A stretch of 32,420 nucleotides of DNA from Actinomycetota bacterium. Lineage in GTDB: Bacteria > Actinomycetota > Actinomycetes > Streptosporangiales > Streptosporangiaceae. The stretch spans positions 1 to 32,420 of the forward strand of contig PLRW01000225.1 in the NCBI GenBank assembly GCA_003164955.1, written 5' to 3'. The notes under the pieces were generated by a model, which did no database searches, was not told where the DNA came from, and saw only the letters and a list, made by a program, of their open reading frames with translations. This document shows, one piece after another, positions 1-7,567 of this stretch. A program made the translations under genes and the position numbers. Every line of letters starts with the position of its first letter. Positions within the stretch are counted from its first letter, which is position 1.

Positions 1-25
1 GTGCTGGCTGATGGTGCTGGCTGAT
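1..25. repeat. 13-bp direct repeat at window edge
   Basis: The 12-mer gtgctggctgat occurs at 1-12 and 14-25, and a diverged third copy (ttactggctgatcg) runs into the end of the formamidase gene. It is a short tandem duplication just past that gene's stop codon. No function is evident. Confidence 0.5.
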
Positions 26-34
26 TGGCGCGCG

Positions 35-1039
35 TTACTGGCTGATCGTCGCGGCGGTCTCGCGCAACTGCCGGTGCGCACCGCCGTAGGCGGCCGCGGC
101 GGGAAGCAGTGCCTTCGGCACCTTGGTGACCGCGCTGTAGTTGACGTCCACCACGTTGGCCAGCGGGGACTGACTGGTCTGTGACAGCAACTGGTAGGCG
201 TCCATCTTGTCCAGTCCGTACAGATCCATCAGCCACGTCACCATGCCGACCTGGCTCACCCGCCAGGCATCTTCCAGCGGCCGGCTGGATCCCACCACGA
301 TCAGGTGCTCGTCGGTTTCCAGGCGCGGCCAGGCCGGGCCGCCTCCCTTGATCAGCTCCACGACGAGGGTGACGTCCATCGCGCCTTCGACCGCGGTGCC
401 GCAGGCCTCGCCCTCGCCCTGCCGGTAGTGCCCGTCACCCAGGGAGAACAGGCCGCCGTCCACGTTGACCGCCAGGTAGCACGTCGCGCCGGCGCGCATC
501 TCCGGGGTATCCATGTTCCCGCCGAAGGTGTCCGGCACCAGCGAGGACCGCACTTCTCCGGCCGCCGGGGCCACTCCGACCGTGCCCAGCATCGGGTCCA
601 TCGGCAGTTCCACCCGCAGATCGCTGGCCTGGGCCTCGAACGCGACCGTCTGCCGTTCGGTGTCCACCTCGTATATCCAGGTCCGTTCCGGCAACGGGTC
701 CTGCAGGGTCGCGGTCCGGTCGGTGCCGGTCAGCCCGCCGAAGAGCGGGATCGTGCAGGACGCGCCGAAGCTGCGGGCGGGGGTGAGATCCACGAAATGC
801 AGCGCCAGGGTGTCACCGGGCTCGGCGCCCGCAACATGGAAGGGGCCGGTCTGCGGGTTGACGAACGGCATGGTCAGCGCCGAACTCGGCAGGTCCGTCG
901 GCTGCCGGATATTGCCGCAGAACGCGTCCTCCGTCCATAGCCGCAGCACAGTTCCGGGCTGAATCTTCCGGACGGGCGCGACCCCGCCGAACGTGAACGC
1001 GTACTGGGCGCGTTCCGGGCGGAACTCGATTACCTCCAT
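35..1039 (-). CDS. acetamidase/formamidase family amidohydrolase
   Basis: This 334-residue protein belongs to the FmdA/AmdA family, whose members hydrolyse formamide, acetamide or similar short amides to ammonia and the acid in the cytoplasm. The family signature is visible near residues 198-215 as GDGHYRQGEGEACGTAVE, the Asp/His/Gln-Gly-x-Gly-Glu segment typical of the family. The length is close to the shorter actinobacterial members. I place the start at the ATG at 1039 (MEVIEFRPE...) because the N-terminus then matches the family and GAAAGG lies about 8 bases upstream. An in-frame extension to 1165 is possible but has low-complexity, non-conserved sequence. The gene stands alone, pointing away from the tRNA gene. 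Two CTTGAC-type repeats 23 bp apart (1177-1185 and 1200-1208 on the plus strand) lie in its upstream region and could be promoter or operator elements. The substrate is inferred from the family only. Confidence 0.88.
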   Translation of the reverse strand: MEVIEFRPERAQYAFTFGGVAPVRKIQPGTVLRLWTEDAFCGNIRQPTDLPSSALTMPFVNPQTGPFHVAGAEPGDTLALHFVDLTPARSFGASCTIPLFGGLTGTDRTATLQDPLPERTWIYEVDTERQTVAFEAQASDLRVELPMDPMLGTVGVAPAAGEVRSSLVPDTFGGNMDTPEMRAGATCYLAVNVDGGLFSLGDGHYRQGEGEACGTAVEGAMDVTLVVELIKGGGPAWPRLETDEHLIVVGSSRPLEDAWRVSQVGMVTWLMDLYGLDKMDAYQLLSQTSQSPLANVVDVNYSAVTKVPKALLPAAAAYGGAHRQLRETAATISQ

Positions 1040-1306
1040 CGAGGACCTTTCTCTGATGCTCAGCGTCTGCCGGTCTGTGGTGCTCGGTGTCTCCGGGGTG
1101 TCCGCGTCGCAGCGCCCGGCTGGGGCCGTTACAAGATCCCGGCATACCCGATCGTCCTCGCCCATGCCCGGTGATTGTCAAGCAGGGTTAGCAACCAGGG
1201 TCAAGCAGCGGCGGGGCATCAGGGCCGGTGTGGGCGGGGGCTCGGGAGGCGCGGGCCGTTTCCTGGTAATGTGCACCCGATCCGGGCCGCGCGGCGGTCC
1301 CGGAGC

Positions 1307-1380
1307 GGGGCGGTAGCTCAGCCGGTTAGAGCAGCGGACTCATAATCCGCCGGTCCTGGGTTCGAGTCCCAGCCGCCCCA
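1307..1380 (+). tRNA. tRNA with CAT anticodon (elongator Met or Ile2)
   Basis: A full cloverleaf can be folded by eye. The acceptor stem is GGGGCGG (1307-1313) with CCGCCCC (1373-1379). The D-arm starts GCTCAG. The anticodon stem GCGGA/TCCGC encloses loop CTCATAA with anticodon CAT at 1341-1343, and the T-arm is CTGGG-TTCGAGT-CCCAG. The discriminator base A1380 is the last tRNA base; CCA is not encoded. CAT may be read as elongator methionine or, with lysidine at position 34, as isoleucine (AUA). The loop sequence does not separate these. Part of this gene, from anticodon to T-arm, reappears at 29156-29226. Confidence 0.95.
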
Positions 1381-1381
1381 C

Positions 1382-1858
1382 TTACCTCTGAACTGCGTAA
1401 ACGTTCGGTATAGCCAGTAAGATCGCCGCTGCGCGGCGCAGCTCCCGCTTGCTGACAAAGTCGCCCAGCATCGTGGTGCTGTCCACCACCACGATCGAGG
1501 GCTCCTCATCCAGCGTCTTGCGGACGATCTCCGATGTCAGCGCCTCCAGGCCGTCCTGGCGCGAAGCCCCCAGGAAGTCACCCATGGGGATGTACTCGAC
1601 CTTGGGCCCCAGGGAATCCGGATCGAAGAAGGCAAAATCCTTCCACGCTGGCTGCGGCTGTAGGTGGCCGCAGGCATCCGTATGCGGCTGGCTGCGGGAC
1701 TTCCGTTCTTCCGCGGTCAGCACAACCGTCCGGGCGGCAGCCAGGCGCGGCGATAGGTGATCGTTGACAGCTCCCCCCGGACGCCGATGAATACGGCTGA
1801 TGCCCTGCTGCCTATCCGCCGCGAGATCTCGAAGGGCCCTAACCCTGGGGATGTACAA
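1382..1858 (-). pseudogene. decayed KaiC/RAD55-like ATPase remnant
   Basis: The open frame reads like the middle of an actinobacterial KaiC-like RecA-fold ATPase: a degraded P-loop area (RRPGGAVNDHLSPRLAAARTV), then KDFAFFDPDSLGPKVEYIPM, then a Walker B strand SIVVVDS near residue 120 followed by ERELRRA-like sequence (KRELRRAA). In intact relatives the P-loop would read GGxGxGKTT. Here the Lys and Thr are missing, so ATP binding is unlikely. At 158 codons it is also far shorter than the family's roughly 230-500 residues, and the C-terminus is lost where the frame runs into the tRNA gene. No convincing ribosome binding site precedes any start. I read it as a relic, abutting a tRNA as relics at integration sites often do. 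The family assignment rests on recognised sequence flavour, not on a search. Confidence 0.5.
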
Positions 1859-1920
1859 GACGCCGAAAGGGGTTCAGCGAGGGCCAAGCTGATTGACTAA
1901 CGCTAAAGGGACCGCGAGCG

Positions 1921-2679
1921 CTACTGAGTGACCCGCACCCAGTCGACCAGCATCTCGGCGGACCTGGTGGACGCGGGGACCGGGCCGCCGCCGGACCCGC
2001 CGACCGCGAGGTTCAGGATCAGGTACATCGGCTCGTGCGGCCAGCCCGCGAACTTCCCCACCGTGAGCAGCTGCTTTCCGTCTTCTGCGAAGGTGATCGC
2101 GGTGGCGGACCAGGTCATCGTCCAGACGTGCCAGCCGGTACCGGCGTGGGTGTCGCCCGTGCTCCGCTCGCGGGTGTCGTTCTCACTGAACACCGCCGAA
2201 CTGCTGTCCCCCCAGATGCCGTTACCGTACTTCTCGACTACGTCAATCTCGCCGTCGGCCTCGCCGTGCTCGCCGAGTAGCCAGAACGCCGGCCACATCC
2301 CGGCGCCCGAGGCGAACTTGATCCGCGCGGCGAAGACTCCGTACGTGTGCGAGAAGTGGCCCCGGGTCACCAGGCGGGCGCTGGTCCAGGTCCCGTCTGG
2401 TTGCCGTACGGCCCGGATCACCAGGTGACCCGATCCGTCCAGGAACGCGTTCGCCCGGCTGGCGGTGTACGTTTCCTGCTCGTGGTTGCCCCACCCGCGG
2501 TTCCCGAGGTCGTAGCTCCAGTTGGCGGGCGGCGGCTGCCCCCGCGCCCCGGTGAACTCGTCGTCGAACAGGACGGTGGGCGACCGGGCGCAGCCGACCG
2601 TACTCAGGCAGGCGGCCGCCGCCACCGCGGCCCAGAATCTCCTCCGGGCCGCAGGCGCGACGGGCTTCGGGTTCCTCAC
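1921..2679 (-). CDS. secreted GH16 family glycoside hydrolase lipoprotein
   Basis: A 252-residue glycoside hydrolase family 16 protein (beta-glucanase/laminarinase fold). The catalytic signature E-I-D-V-V-E is at residues about 143-148, with the two glutamates as nucleophile and acid/base. Upstream are WPAFWLLGEH and NRGWGNHEQETYT, typical of the substrate cleft of laminarinase-type members. The N-terminus has an RRR-hydrophobic-VGC segment, a probable lipoprotein signal with a lipid-anchored Cys, so the enzyme should act outside the membrane. The GTG start at 2679 overlaps the TGA of the upstream synthase gene (GTGA), with GGGGA just ahead, implying translational coupling. Its position directly behind a polysaccharide synthase/deacetylase suggests it trims or releases that polymer. 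GH16 proteins usually cut beta-1,3/1,4 glucans or galactans, so the polymer may not be a simple GlcNAc chain. Confidence 0.88.
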   Translation of the reverse strand: MRNPKPVAPAARRRFWAAVAAAACLSTVGCARSPTVLFDDEFTGARGQPPPANWSYDLGNRGWGNHEQETYTASRANAFLDGSGHLVIRAVRQPDGTWTSARLVTRGHFSHTYGVFAARIKFASGAGMWPAFWLLGEHGEADGEIDVVEKYGNGIWGDSSSAVFSENDTRERSTGDTHAGTGWHVWTMTWSATAITFAEDGKQLLTVGKFAGWPHEPMYLILNLAVGGSGGGPVPASTRSAEMLVDWVRVTQ

Positions 2680-5318
2680 CCGGTCCCCGTGTTCTGTTCG
2701 CTGTTTTGGGGAAGCAGGTCTCCTCCGGTCGCGTCGGCGGGGACGGCGGCGGTGGCGCCCAGCTGGTGTGCGTTCATCCACCGCACGATGCCAGGCATGG
2801 CCGCGATAGTGAACGGGGTCAGCACGGGGCTGCCGTCGTGGCCCGCGACGATCGACCCGCCGTGGATCACCGCGCCGTTGGCCCAGCCCTTGGTCTCGTT
2901 CCGCAGGATGCGAGCCGCCGTGATGCCGAGTAGCCAGTCTCCGTTGTCGGAGATCGTTCCGTTGACGGACCAGGGCATAACCAGCCGTAGGCCGAGGTGG
3001 GCGGCAATGGCCACGTCGCGTGCGTTGACGTCGCCGTAGGGCGGCCGCCATAGTGTGGGGCGGGGCGCGCCCGCGGCGACGATGGCGTTGATGCACTTGA
3101 CCAGCTCCCACCGGACCTGCGCATCGGTCAGCGGCTTGGTGTGGGTGGAGGCCCCGGTCAGCGACCGGTGGTCCCAGGTGTGAACTTCGATCCGGAATCC
3201 GGCCTTGAGTTCGGCCTGGACGATGCGCGGGTTCGCGGCAACCCGGTTTCCGATCTCGAAGAACACGGCGGGGACATGCTCTGCCTTCAGCTCGCTGATC
3301 AGCTGGAGGGAGTGCGGTCCGGGCCCGTCGTCGAAGGTGAACGTGACCTTTCCGGCCAGGGCGCGGTTGGCCAGCACCGGCAGATCCTTGGGCGGCCGCG
3401 GGGGCGTGAGCGGCAGGCTGCCGGCCCACATCGCGCCGCCCACCGAGATCGCGAGGACGGAGACGTTCAGGCCGACCGCCGCGGTGTAGAGCACCCGCTT
3501 CACGCGGGTCAGCCGCACGGCCGCGCCGCGGGTGCCCCAGTGGTGGTCGCGCAGCTTGACCAGTGCGATGTACTTGGTCGGGTTGAGGAAGATCAGGTTG
3601 TAGACGGCCTCCAGTGGAGTGAGCAGGAGCCAGGTCAGCCACCGCTGACGCAACCGCAGGCCGGGCCGCTCGACCATGTAGAGAGCGGTCATCGAGTAGC
3701 GCACCACGAGATAGACGCTGAGGTACAGCAGCAGCGTGCGCGGGTGGAAGTCGGCGTGCGCCACCGCGTACAGCGAGTAGCAGAAGATGTAGGTGATGGT
3801 CAGTGGGGCGATGGCCAGCTGGGTCAGCCCGAACAGCGGAAAGAACATCTGGCGGAACCGCGTCATGTTGGTCAGGACGAACGGGATCATGCACCACCAG
3901 CTCTTGCTCCACCGGAGCCGCTGCTTATAGGTGAGCTTGACACTGGTGGGCATGGCCGACCACACGACCGCCTCGTTCACGCCGACCACCTCGCCCTCCA
4001 GTGCGGAGTACATGGCCAGGGCCCGGTCATCCCCGTAGGTACCCTGCAGGTACCGCTCCTTGTGCTGGAACAGGATGTGTGCCCGGTAGACCGCCAGTGC
4101 CCCGGAGGTGGTCTCCAGGGTACCGAGCAGCGAGCGGCTGGCCCGCATCATCACACAGGACGTGCCGATGTTCAGGTCGGCCAGCCGGGTGAGCAGGTTG
4201 CGGGTCCGGTTCCGCACCAGGACCATGCCGGTGGTGGCCATGACGGAGCCGCGGGAGAACGCCCGGAGCTGGTGCTCCAGCGCGTAGCGGTCCAGGATGC
4301 TGTCGCCGTCCACGGTCAGGATGAAATCCCAGTCGGCCGGGTCCATCCGGTCCAGCGCGTACACCTGGGCGGAGCGCTTACCGCCGTTTTCCTTCCGCAG
4401 CCAGGTGACCTTCGGGTGCTCGAAGGGCCGGCCGACCGGAATCGCCGAGCCGTCGTCGACGACGTGGATCATCTCTGGCGGCATCGACTGCCCGAGGATG
4501 GACTCGACCACGGCCCGCAGTTCGGCCGGGTCCTCATCGTAGGCGGGCACGATGGCCGCCACCCGGCCGGCCGCCGCCGGATGGCGGTTGAACCGGCGCC
4601 CGATCAGGAACGCGATCATGCAGAACAGCAGCGTCCCGTTGGCCAGCAGCCAGTAGCTGAGAACGACTGGGCTGCTCAGCAGGCCGTGCCAGCCGAGCAG
4701 CGTGGTCGCGGTGAGCGCGGTCAGGACGACCAGGATGATGAGCGAAATCGCCAGCCGGCCACCCGGGGTGCCGGACCGGGAACATGGGAGGACGCCCCGT
4801 CCGCGGTCCGGCGGACCGGCCTCGAAGCTGCCCCAGGGGACGTCGGGCACGAGGCGCCGGTCCCTGGTCCGCACCCGGTACGCCACGCAGCCGGCCACGA
4901 CCCCGGCCATGGCGGTCGCGATGATCACGCCGAGCAGGGCCGACAGGTGCAGTGACAGGGCGAGCCGCGCCGTCCGCGAAACAGAGGCCGGCAGGCTGAA
5001 TCCAGCCGTCGTCGCGGCCAGCAGCGCCACCCCGGCCAGTAAGGTTATGCCGCCCAGAAGGGCTATGCCGCCCGGCACCAGGTAGTGGGCGAATCGCCGC
5101 TGGCGGCGATGTGAACCGGTCTTTCTGCGGAAATTCGATGGTGCGGAGGGCGGCCCGACAACTTCGTGCGGGACTCCGTAGCTCCCGCGGGCCGGCGGGA
5201 CCGGCGGGATATGAACATCGAGCACATCCAGAGGTCTGGTCGCCGCCCTTAATTCGGGCCAGGCATCGGATGAGCATTGCGGCTGATCTTGGATAGCCTT
5301 AGACTCATCACCGACCAT
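2676..5318 (-). CDS. GT2 polysaccharide synthase fused to NodB-type polysaccharide deacetylase
   Basis: An 880-residue bifunctional membrane protein. Hydrophobic segments at about 78-104, 118-147, 188-210 and 217-240 precede a processive GT2 domain related to hyaluronan/chitin-type synthases: VVDDGS (286-291), DxD in TVDGDS (335-340), GDD (429-431) and QRLRW (466-470). Four further membrane segments (about 491-520, 526-549, 558-578, 608-633) are followed by a carbohydrate esterase 4 domain with TFDDGP (661-666), HTWDH (713-717), RPPYG (758-762) and IVAGHDG (His 827). The NodB domain sits after the last membrane span and should face outside, where it would de-N-acetylate the emerging polymer. 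The start is supported by GGGAGGA about 9 bases before the ATG. The arrangement resembles the Streptomyces Mat-type synthases that make poly-GlcNAc-like matrix. GlcNAc as substrate is inferred from the deacetylase. The gene is the first of a two-gene unit with the GH16 gene. Confidence 0.9.
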   Translation of the reverse strand: MVGDESKAIQDQPQCSSDAWPELRAATRPLDVLDVHIPPVPPARGSYGVPHEVVGPPSAPSNFRRKTGSHRRQRRFAHYLVPGGIALLGGITLLAGVALLAATTAGFSLPASVSRTARLALSLHLSALLGVIIATAMAGVVAGCVAYRVRTRDRRLVPDVPWGSFEAGPPDRGRGVLPCSRSGTPGGRLAISLIILVVLTALTATTLLGWHGLLSSPVVLSYWLLANGTLLFCMIAFLIGRRFNRHPAAAGRVAAIVPAYDEDPAELRAVVESILGQSMPPEMIHVVDDGSAIPVGRPFEHPKVTWLRKENGGKRSAQVYALDRMDPADWDFILTVDGDSILDRYALEHQLRAFSRGSVMATTGMVLVRNRTRNLLTRLADLNIGTSCVMMRASRSLLGTLETTSGALAVYRAHILFQHKERYLQGTYGDDRALAMYSALEGEVVGVNEAVVWSAMPTSVKLTYKQRLRWSKSWWCMIPFVLTNMTRFRQMFFPLFGLTQLAIAPLTITYIFCYSLYAVAHADFHPRTLLLYLSVYLVVRYSMTALYMVERPGLRLRQRWLTWLLLTPLEAVYNLIFLNPTKYIALVKLRDHHWGTRGAAVRLTRVKRVLYTAAVGLNVSVLAISVGGAMWAGSLPLTPPRPPKDLPVLANRALAGKVTFTFDDGPGPHSLQLISELKAEHVPAVFFEIGNRVAANPRIVQAELKAGFRIEVHTWDHRSLTGASTHTKPLTDAQVRWELVKCINAIVAAGAPRPTLWRPPYGDVNARDVAIAAHLGLRLVMPWSVNGTISDNGDWLLGITAARILRNETKGWANGAVIHGGSIVAGHDGSPVLTPFTIAAMPGIVRWMNAHQLGATAAVPADATGGDLLPQNSEQNTGTG

Positions 5319-5613
5319 GATGTAATTTCCTCCCAGTGCCGATGCGCGGACCGGCGTCGACGCCCCAGGGCACCGCGGACAACGCGCCTATGTTTACATA
5401 TGGGAGACGCATCTGCCCGCGGTCCGGGTTACGCCGGAATCCCCCAATTACTCAGTGTGATGTCGCGCGGTGGTCCCCAGAGGCATGAATTCGCAGCTCA
5501 GGAAGCGATCACGGGTTTTAAATATTCAGCAGTTTTTTTGGGCCGCCGGCAGCCCGTGATATTTCAACCCGCGATAAATGGTGGCCGATTGAGTTATCTA
5601 GCACTCAAAACCC

Positions 5614-5660
5614 CGACTTGTGGCGGGAGCGGACAACTTGTGGCGGGAGCGGACAAGTCG
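5614..5660. repeat. 20-bp perfect tandem repeat closed by an inverted repeat
   Basis: The 20-mer beginning ACTTGTGGCG and ending GAGCGGACA occurs twice without a gap (5616-5635 and 5636-5655). The outer ends form a perfect 8-bp inverted repeat, CGACTTGT (5614-5621) against ACAAGTCG (5653-5660). Each unit also begins ACTTGT and ends ACA, so alternative hairpins can form. It lies between the secreted-protein gene and the synthase leader. A protein-binding array, a mobile-element end or a structured RNA are all possible. Confidence 0.7.
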
Positions 5661-5820
5661 CCCACTAGGAGCCGGCGGCGAGCAGGTGGGCGGAAATAGG
5701 AGCCCGGCTCGGGCAGGAAGCGCCGCCAGGCCGTGACCAGGTGCAGGTCCGCCCAACGGGACGGGCGGATGCCCCGGTCGCTCAGCTCGAAGATGCCGCG
5801 CCGCTTCAGCACCCACGTTA

Positions 5821-5859
5821 GGTGCCCTTGACCTGCGGCTATACATGATCAAGGGCGCC
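5821..5859 (-). terminator. candidate hairpin terminator of the secreted-protein gene
   Basis: The arms GGTGCCCTTGA (5821-5831) and TCAAGGGCGCC (5849-5859) pair over 11 positions with a single G-T wobble around a 17-base loop. The hairpin lies 37-75 bases past the stop of the minus-strand gene at 5896, where a terminator is expected. There is no clear U-tract, which is common for actinobacterial terminators. Confidence 0.45.
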
Positions 5860-5895
5860 TGACGCGAGGTCGGCCTATGCGTTTCCCGTCATCCT

Positions 5896-6378
5896 TTACT
5901 TGGCCCATTCCTGGCTAGCGGTGGGGCCGTGACGGCCCTGGGCAGCCTGGGTGAGCCGGGAGCCCTGCGCGGTCAGCAGGTTCCGGTTGACCTTGATGGT
6001 GGCGTAGCGGTGGTCCCTGCTGTTCTGGCCAGGAGCAAAGTAGGTTCCCTGCCGGCCGAGACTGGCACCGAACGAGCTGACGGTCAGGTACTTCGCGTTG
6101 CGGCCCTGCCCGTACTGCAGCTCATATTGGCCGCGCGGCTCCGCCACCTTGATGAACCGGGCGGCGTTGCGGGCGTTGTGTCCCACGGTGACGTTCCCGC
6201 GGGCACCGACCTGGACGTACTGCCCGGCCTGGTCCTGCAGGGTGACGGTCGCGGGTGGCCGCGGGGTCAGTGCCGGCTGGGAGGCCGCTGACGCGGCTGC
6301 GATGGTTCCGGCGAACCCTGCCGCCGGGACGAGTACGATCGCTGCGACCTTGGCGGACGTTGCATACTTGCTGTTCAT
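5896..6378 (-). CDS. small secreted protein, fascin/beta-trefoil-like repeats
   Basis: A 160-residue protein with a classical signal peptide (short charged start, hydrophobic VAAIVLVPAAGFAGTIAAASA, likely cleavage near residue 32). The mature part has repeated short strands such as GQYVQVGARGNVTVGHN and NAKYLTVSSFGASLGRQG, with alternating hydrophobic residues and turns. This is the pattern seen in fascin or beta-trefoil domains that bind carbohydrate or actin in other proteins. No catalytic motif is visible. The start is well supported by GAGGAGGA 6-7 bases before the ATG. It stands in a group of small minus-strand genes beside the polysaccharide operon, which would suit a matrix- or sugar-binding role. 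That is inference from location and signal peptide only. Confidence 0.72.
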   Translation of the reverse strand: MNSKYATSAKVAAIVLVPAAGFAGTIAAASAASQPALTPRPPATVTLQDQAGQYVQVGARGNVTVGHNARNAARFIKVAEPRGQYELQYGQGRNAKYLTVSSFGASLGRQGTYFAPGQNSRDHRYATIKVNRNLLTAQGSRLTQAAQGRHGPTASQEWAK

Positions 6379-6490
6379 GATGAGTCCTCCTCATCAGGTT
6401 CGGGGCTGGAGTCTCCAGCTCCGGCGGCGGGCGCGGGCCCACGGGACCTCCGGCGTCCGTGCCTTCCGCAGGGGCTACAGCCGACGCCGT

Positions 6491-6913
6491 CTACTGCTTG
6501 AGCTGCAGGAGTAGTTCCGCATGTTGCCGACTGCGCTGCTCGGCGTTGCGCTGGCTGCGGCGGATCAACCGGTAGGGCACCAGGCAGACGCCGAATGTCG
6601 CGTACCGTGCCCAGGAGCTTGCCCTACCCGGCTGTGGCGCAGTCTTCAGCGGTGCCGGTGCCGGCTTGGGCAACGGCAGAGCAGCTACATGCCCCGCATG
6701 CCCTGCACTGCTGCCCATCTGCATGAGCGCCATTGAGCCGCCAATGCCGGCGAACGCCACAAGGACACTGGCAGCCACGATGGGCACTGGTAATCCCTTA
6801 ACGTGCCTCCTTGGATGAAATTCAATCCATGGCTGCTCAATTTCTCCGATGACGGGGATGTCCTGTGTATCTAAGAATTCCCACGTCCTTGCTGTCCGTG
6901 TGAAACGCATCAT
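6491..6913 (-). CDS. hypothetical single-pass membrane protein
   Basis: A 140-residue protein of unknown function. From the ATG at 6913, which has GAGAGGAAG about 7 bases upstream, it has a soluble N-terminal part of about 40 residues (MMRFTRTARTWEF...). Next comes one clear membrane segment at about 42-65 (PIVAASVLVAFAGIGGSMAL), a His/Gly-containing and proline-rich linker (ALPLPKPAPAPLK) and a basic, glutamine-rich tail ending in LLLQLKQ that may form a short coiled coil. An ATG at 6910 or an upstream start at 6931 cannot be excluded. The gene is 112 bases upstream of the secreted-protein gene on the same strand and may be co-transcribed with it. I do not recognise a family. Confidence 0.55.
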   Translation of the reverse strand: MMRFTRTARTWEFLDTQDIPVIGEIEQPWIEFHPRRHVKGLPVPIVAASVLVAFAGIGGSMALMQMGSSAGHAGHVAALPLPKPAPAPLKTAPQPGRASSWARYATFGVCLVPYRLIRRSQRNAEQRSRQHAELLLQLKQ

Positions 6914-7008
6914 GATCGATCTTCCTCTCAAGCTGCCGTTGCAGCCTCAGGCCCTCTCATTTTTGGTTAGCCCGCTCTCTCCCGTAGCTGGAAGTCATTA
7001 GCCGTGGT

Positions 7009-7266
7009 TTAGCCGGCTGCCCGGCGGCTGGCGCAGCGCATGTGGCCGGCTGCTGCCTCGGCCTCCGAAACTGTAATGATCTTGTCAGCGTCCACGTCAT
7101 AGACTTGGACCTCCGGTCCCCGGGCCACTGGCCCGGCTACTGCGGGCCGGCCGGCGCGCCGCACTGGCCGGCGAACCTCGTGGGGTTGAACCGTGGCCGG
7201 TGCCTGGCCATCTCTTCCGCAAACGCGGCCACCAGCCCGGCGCGGTGGTTCTGTCCGGAAGCTCAT
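7009..7266 (-). CDS. hypothetical small protein
   Basis: An 85-residue frame starting at the ATG at 7266 (MSFRTEPPRR...), with GGGGA 6 bases upstream. The N-terminal two thirds are Arg/Pro/Ala-rich and look disordered or non-coding. The C-terminal part, VQVYDVDADKIITVSEAEAAAGH, has ordinary protein-like composition. It may be a genuine small protein or the degraded end of a larger one. No family is recognised. Confidence 0.3.
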   Translation of the reverse strand: MSFRTEPPRRAGGRVCGRDGQAPATVQPHEVRRPVRRAGRPAVAGPVARGPEVQVYDVDADKIITVSEAEAAAGHMRCASRRAAG

Positions 7267-7567
7267 GGTGTCCCCAGTAGCCGAACGGGTCCCCTCCTGT
7301 GTCCCAGCCACCTGCCACGTTTTATGTCCCAGCCACCCGCCATGTTTAGCAGGAAACCTAAGGCAAGCCGGTTAAGCTAGAGCAAAACGTCCCGATCTGG
7401 GCGCGCCAGATGGCCGGAATTTGTTAGGCGGATTCCCGGCGAGTAAAGGCTCATCTCGGTCAAAACCAAGACAAATGGTGGCAATGATCACCAGCGTGGT
7501 GGCGGTGCAGAGGTAAGCATTCAGCCATTGCCGGATGAGTAATCTTTACCGATGAAGCGGAGACACG
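7267..7567. other. intergenic region with a 23-bp direct repeat and a small dyad
   Basis: No gene is seen. A 23-bp sequence starting TGTCCCAGCCACC occurs at 7300-7322 and 7325-7347 with two differences. On the minus strand this gives two copies of GGTGGCTGGGACA, reminiscent of insertion-sequence end debris, but no transposase remnant is evident. A perfect dyad ATCTGG-GCGCG-CCAGAT sits at 7395-7411. The AT-richer part from 7415 to 7560 may contain the end signals of the hydrolase operon. Confidence 0.45.

Larger units (their letters stand above)
5319..5895. other. gene-free 577-bp region upstream of the polysaccharide operon
   Basis: No open frame here has coding character or a supported start. 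The part from about 5500 to 5610 is clearly AT-richer than the surroundings (runs such as TTTTAAATATT and AGTTTTTTTGGG) and probably holds the minus-strand promoter of the synthase gene, leaving a leader of roughly 150-200 bases. That leader, read on the minus strand, contains TTGGGGGATTCCGG and CCGGACCGCGGGCAG, which faintly recall blocks of the ydaO-type c-di-AMP riboswitch. The likeness is too weak to annotate. The region also holds a tandem repeat with inverted ends and a hairpin, listed separately. Confidence 0.5.

Noticed and set aside
3141..4955. A 604-codon plus-strand open frame opposite the synthase gene
   Set aside because: It is the antisense of the GT2-NodB gene in a GC-rich genome. 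Its product is a Gln/Arg/Gly/Asp-rich string with no domain, while the minus strand has intact catalytic motifs and membrane segments.
5594..5852. Minus-strand frames of 72 and 84 codons beside the 20-bp tandem repeat
   Set aside because: No ribosome binding site, no recognisable family, and part of the frames is the repeat itself.
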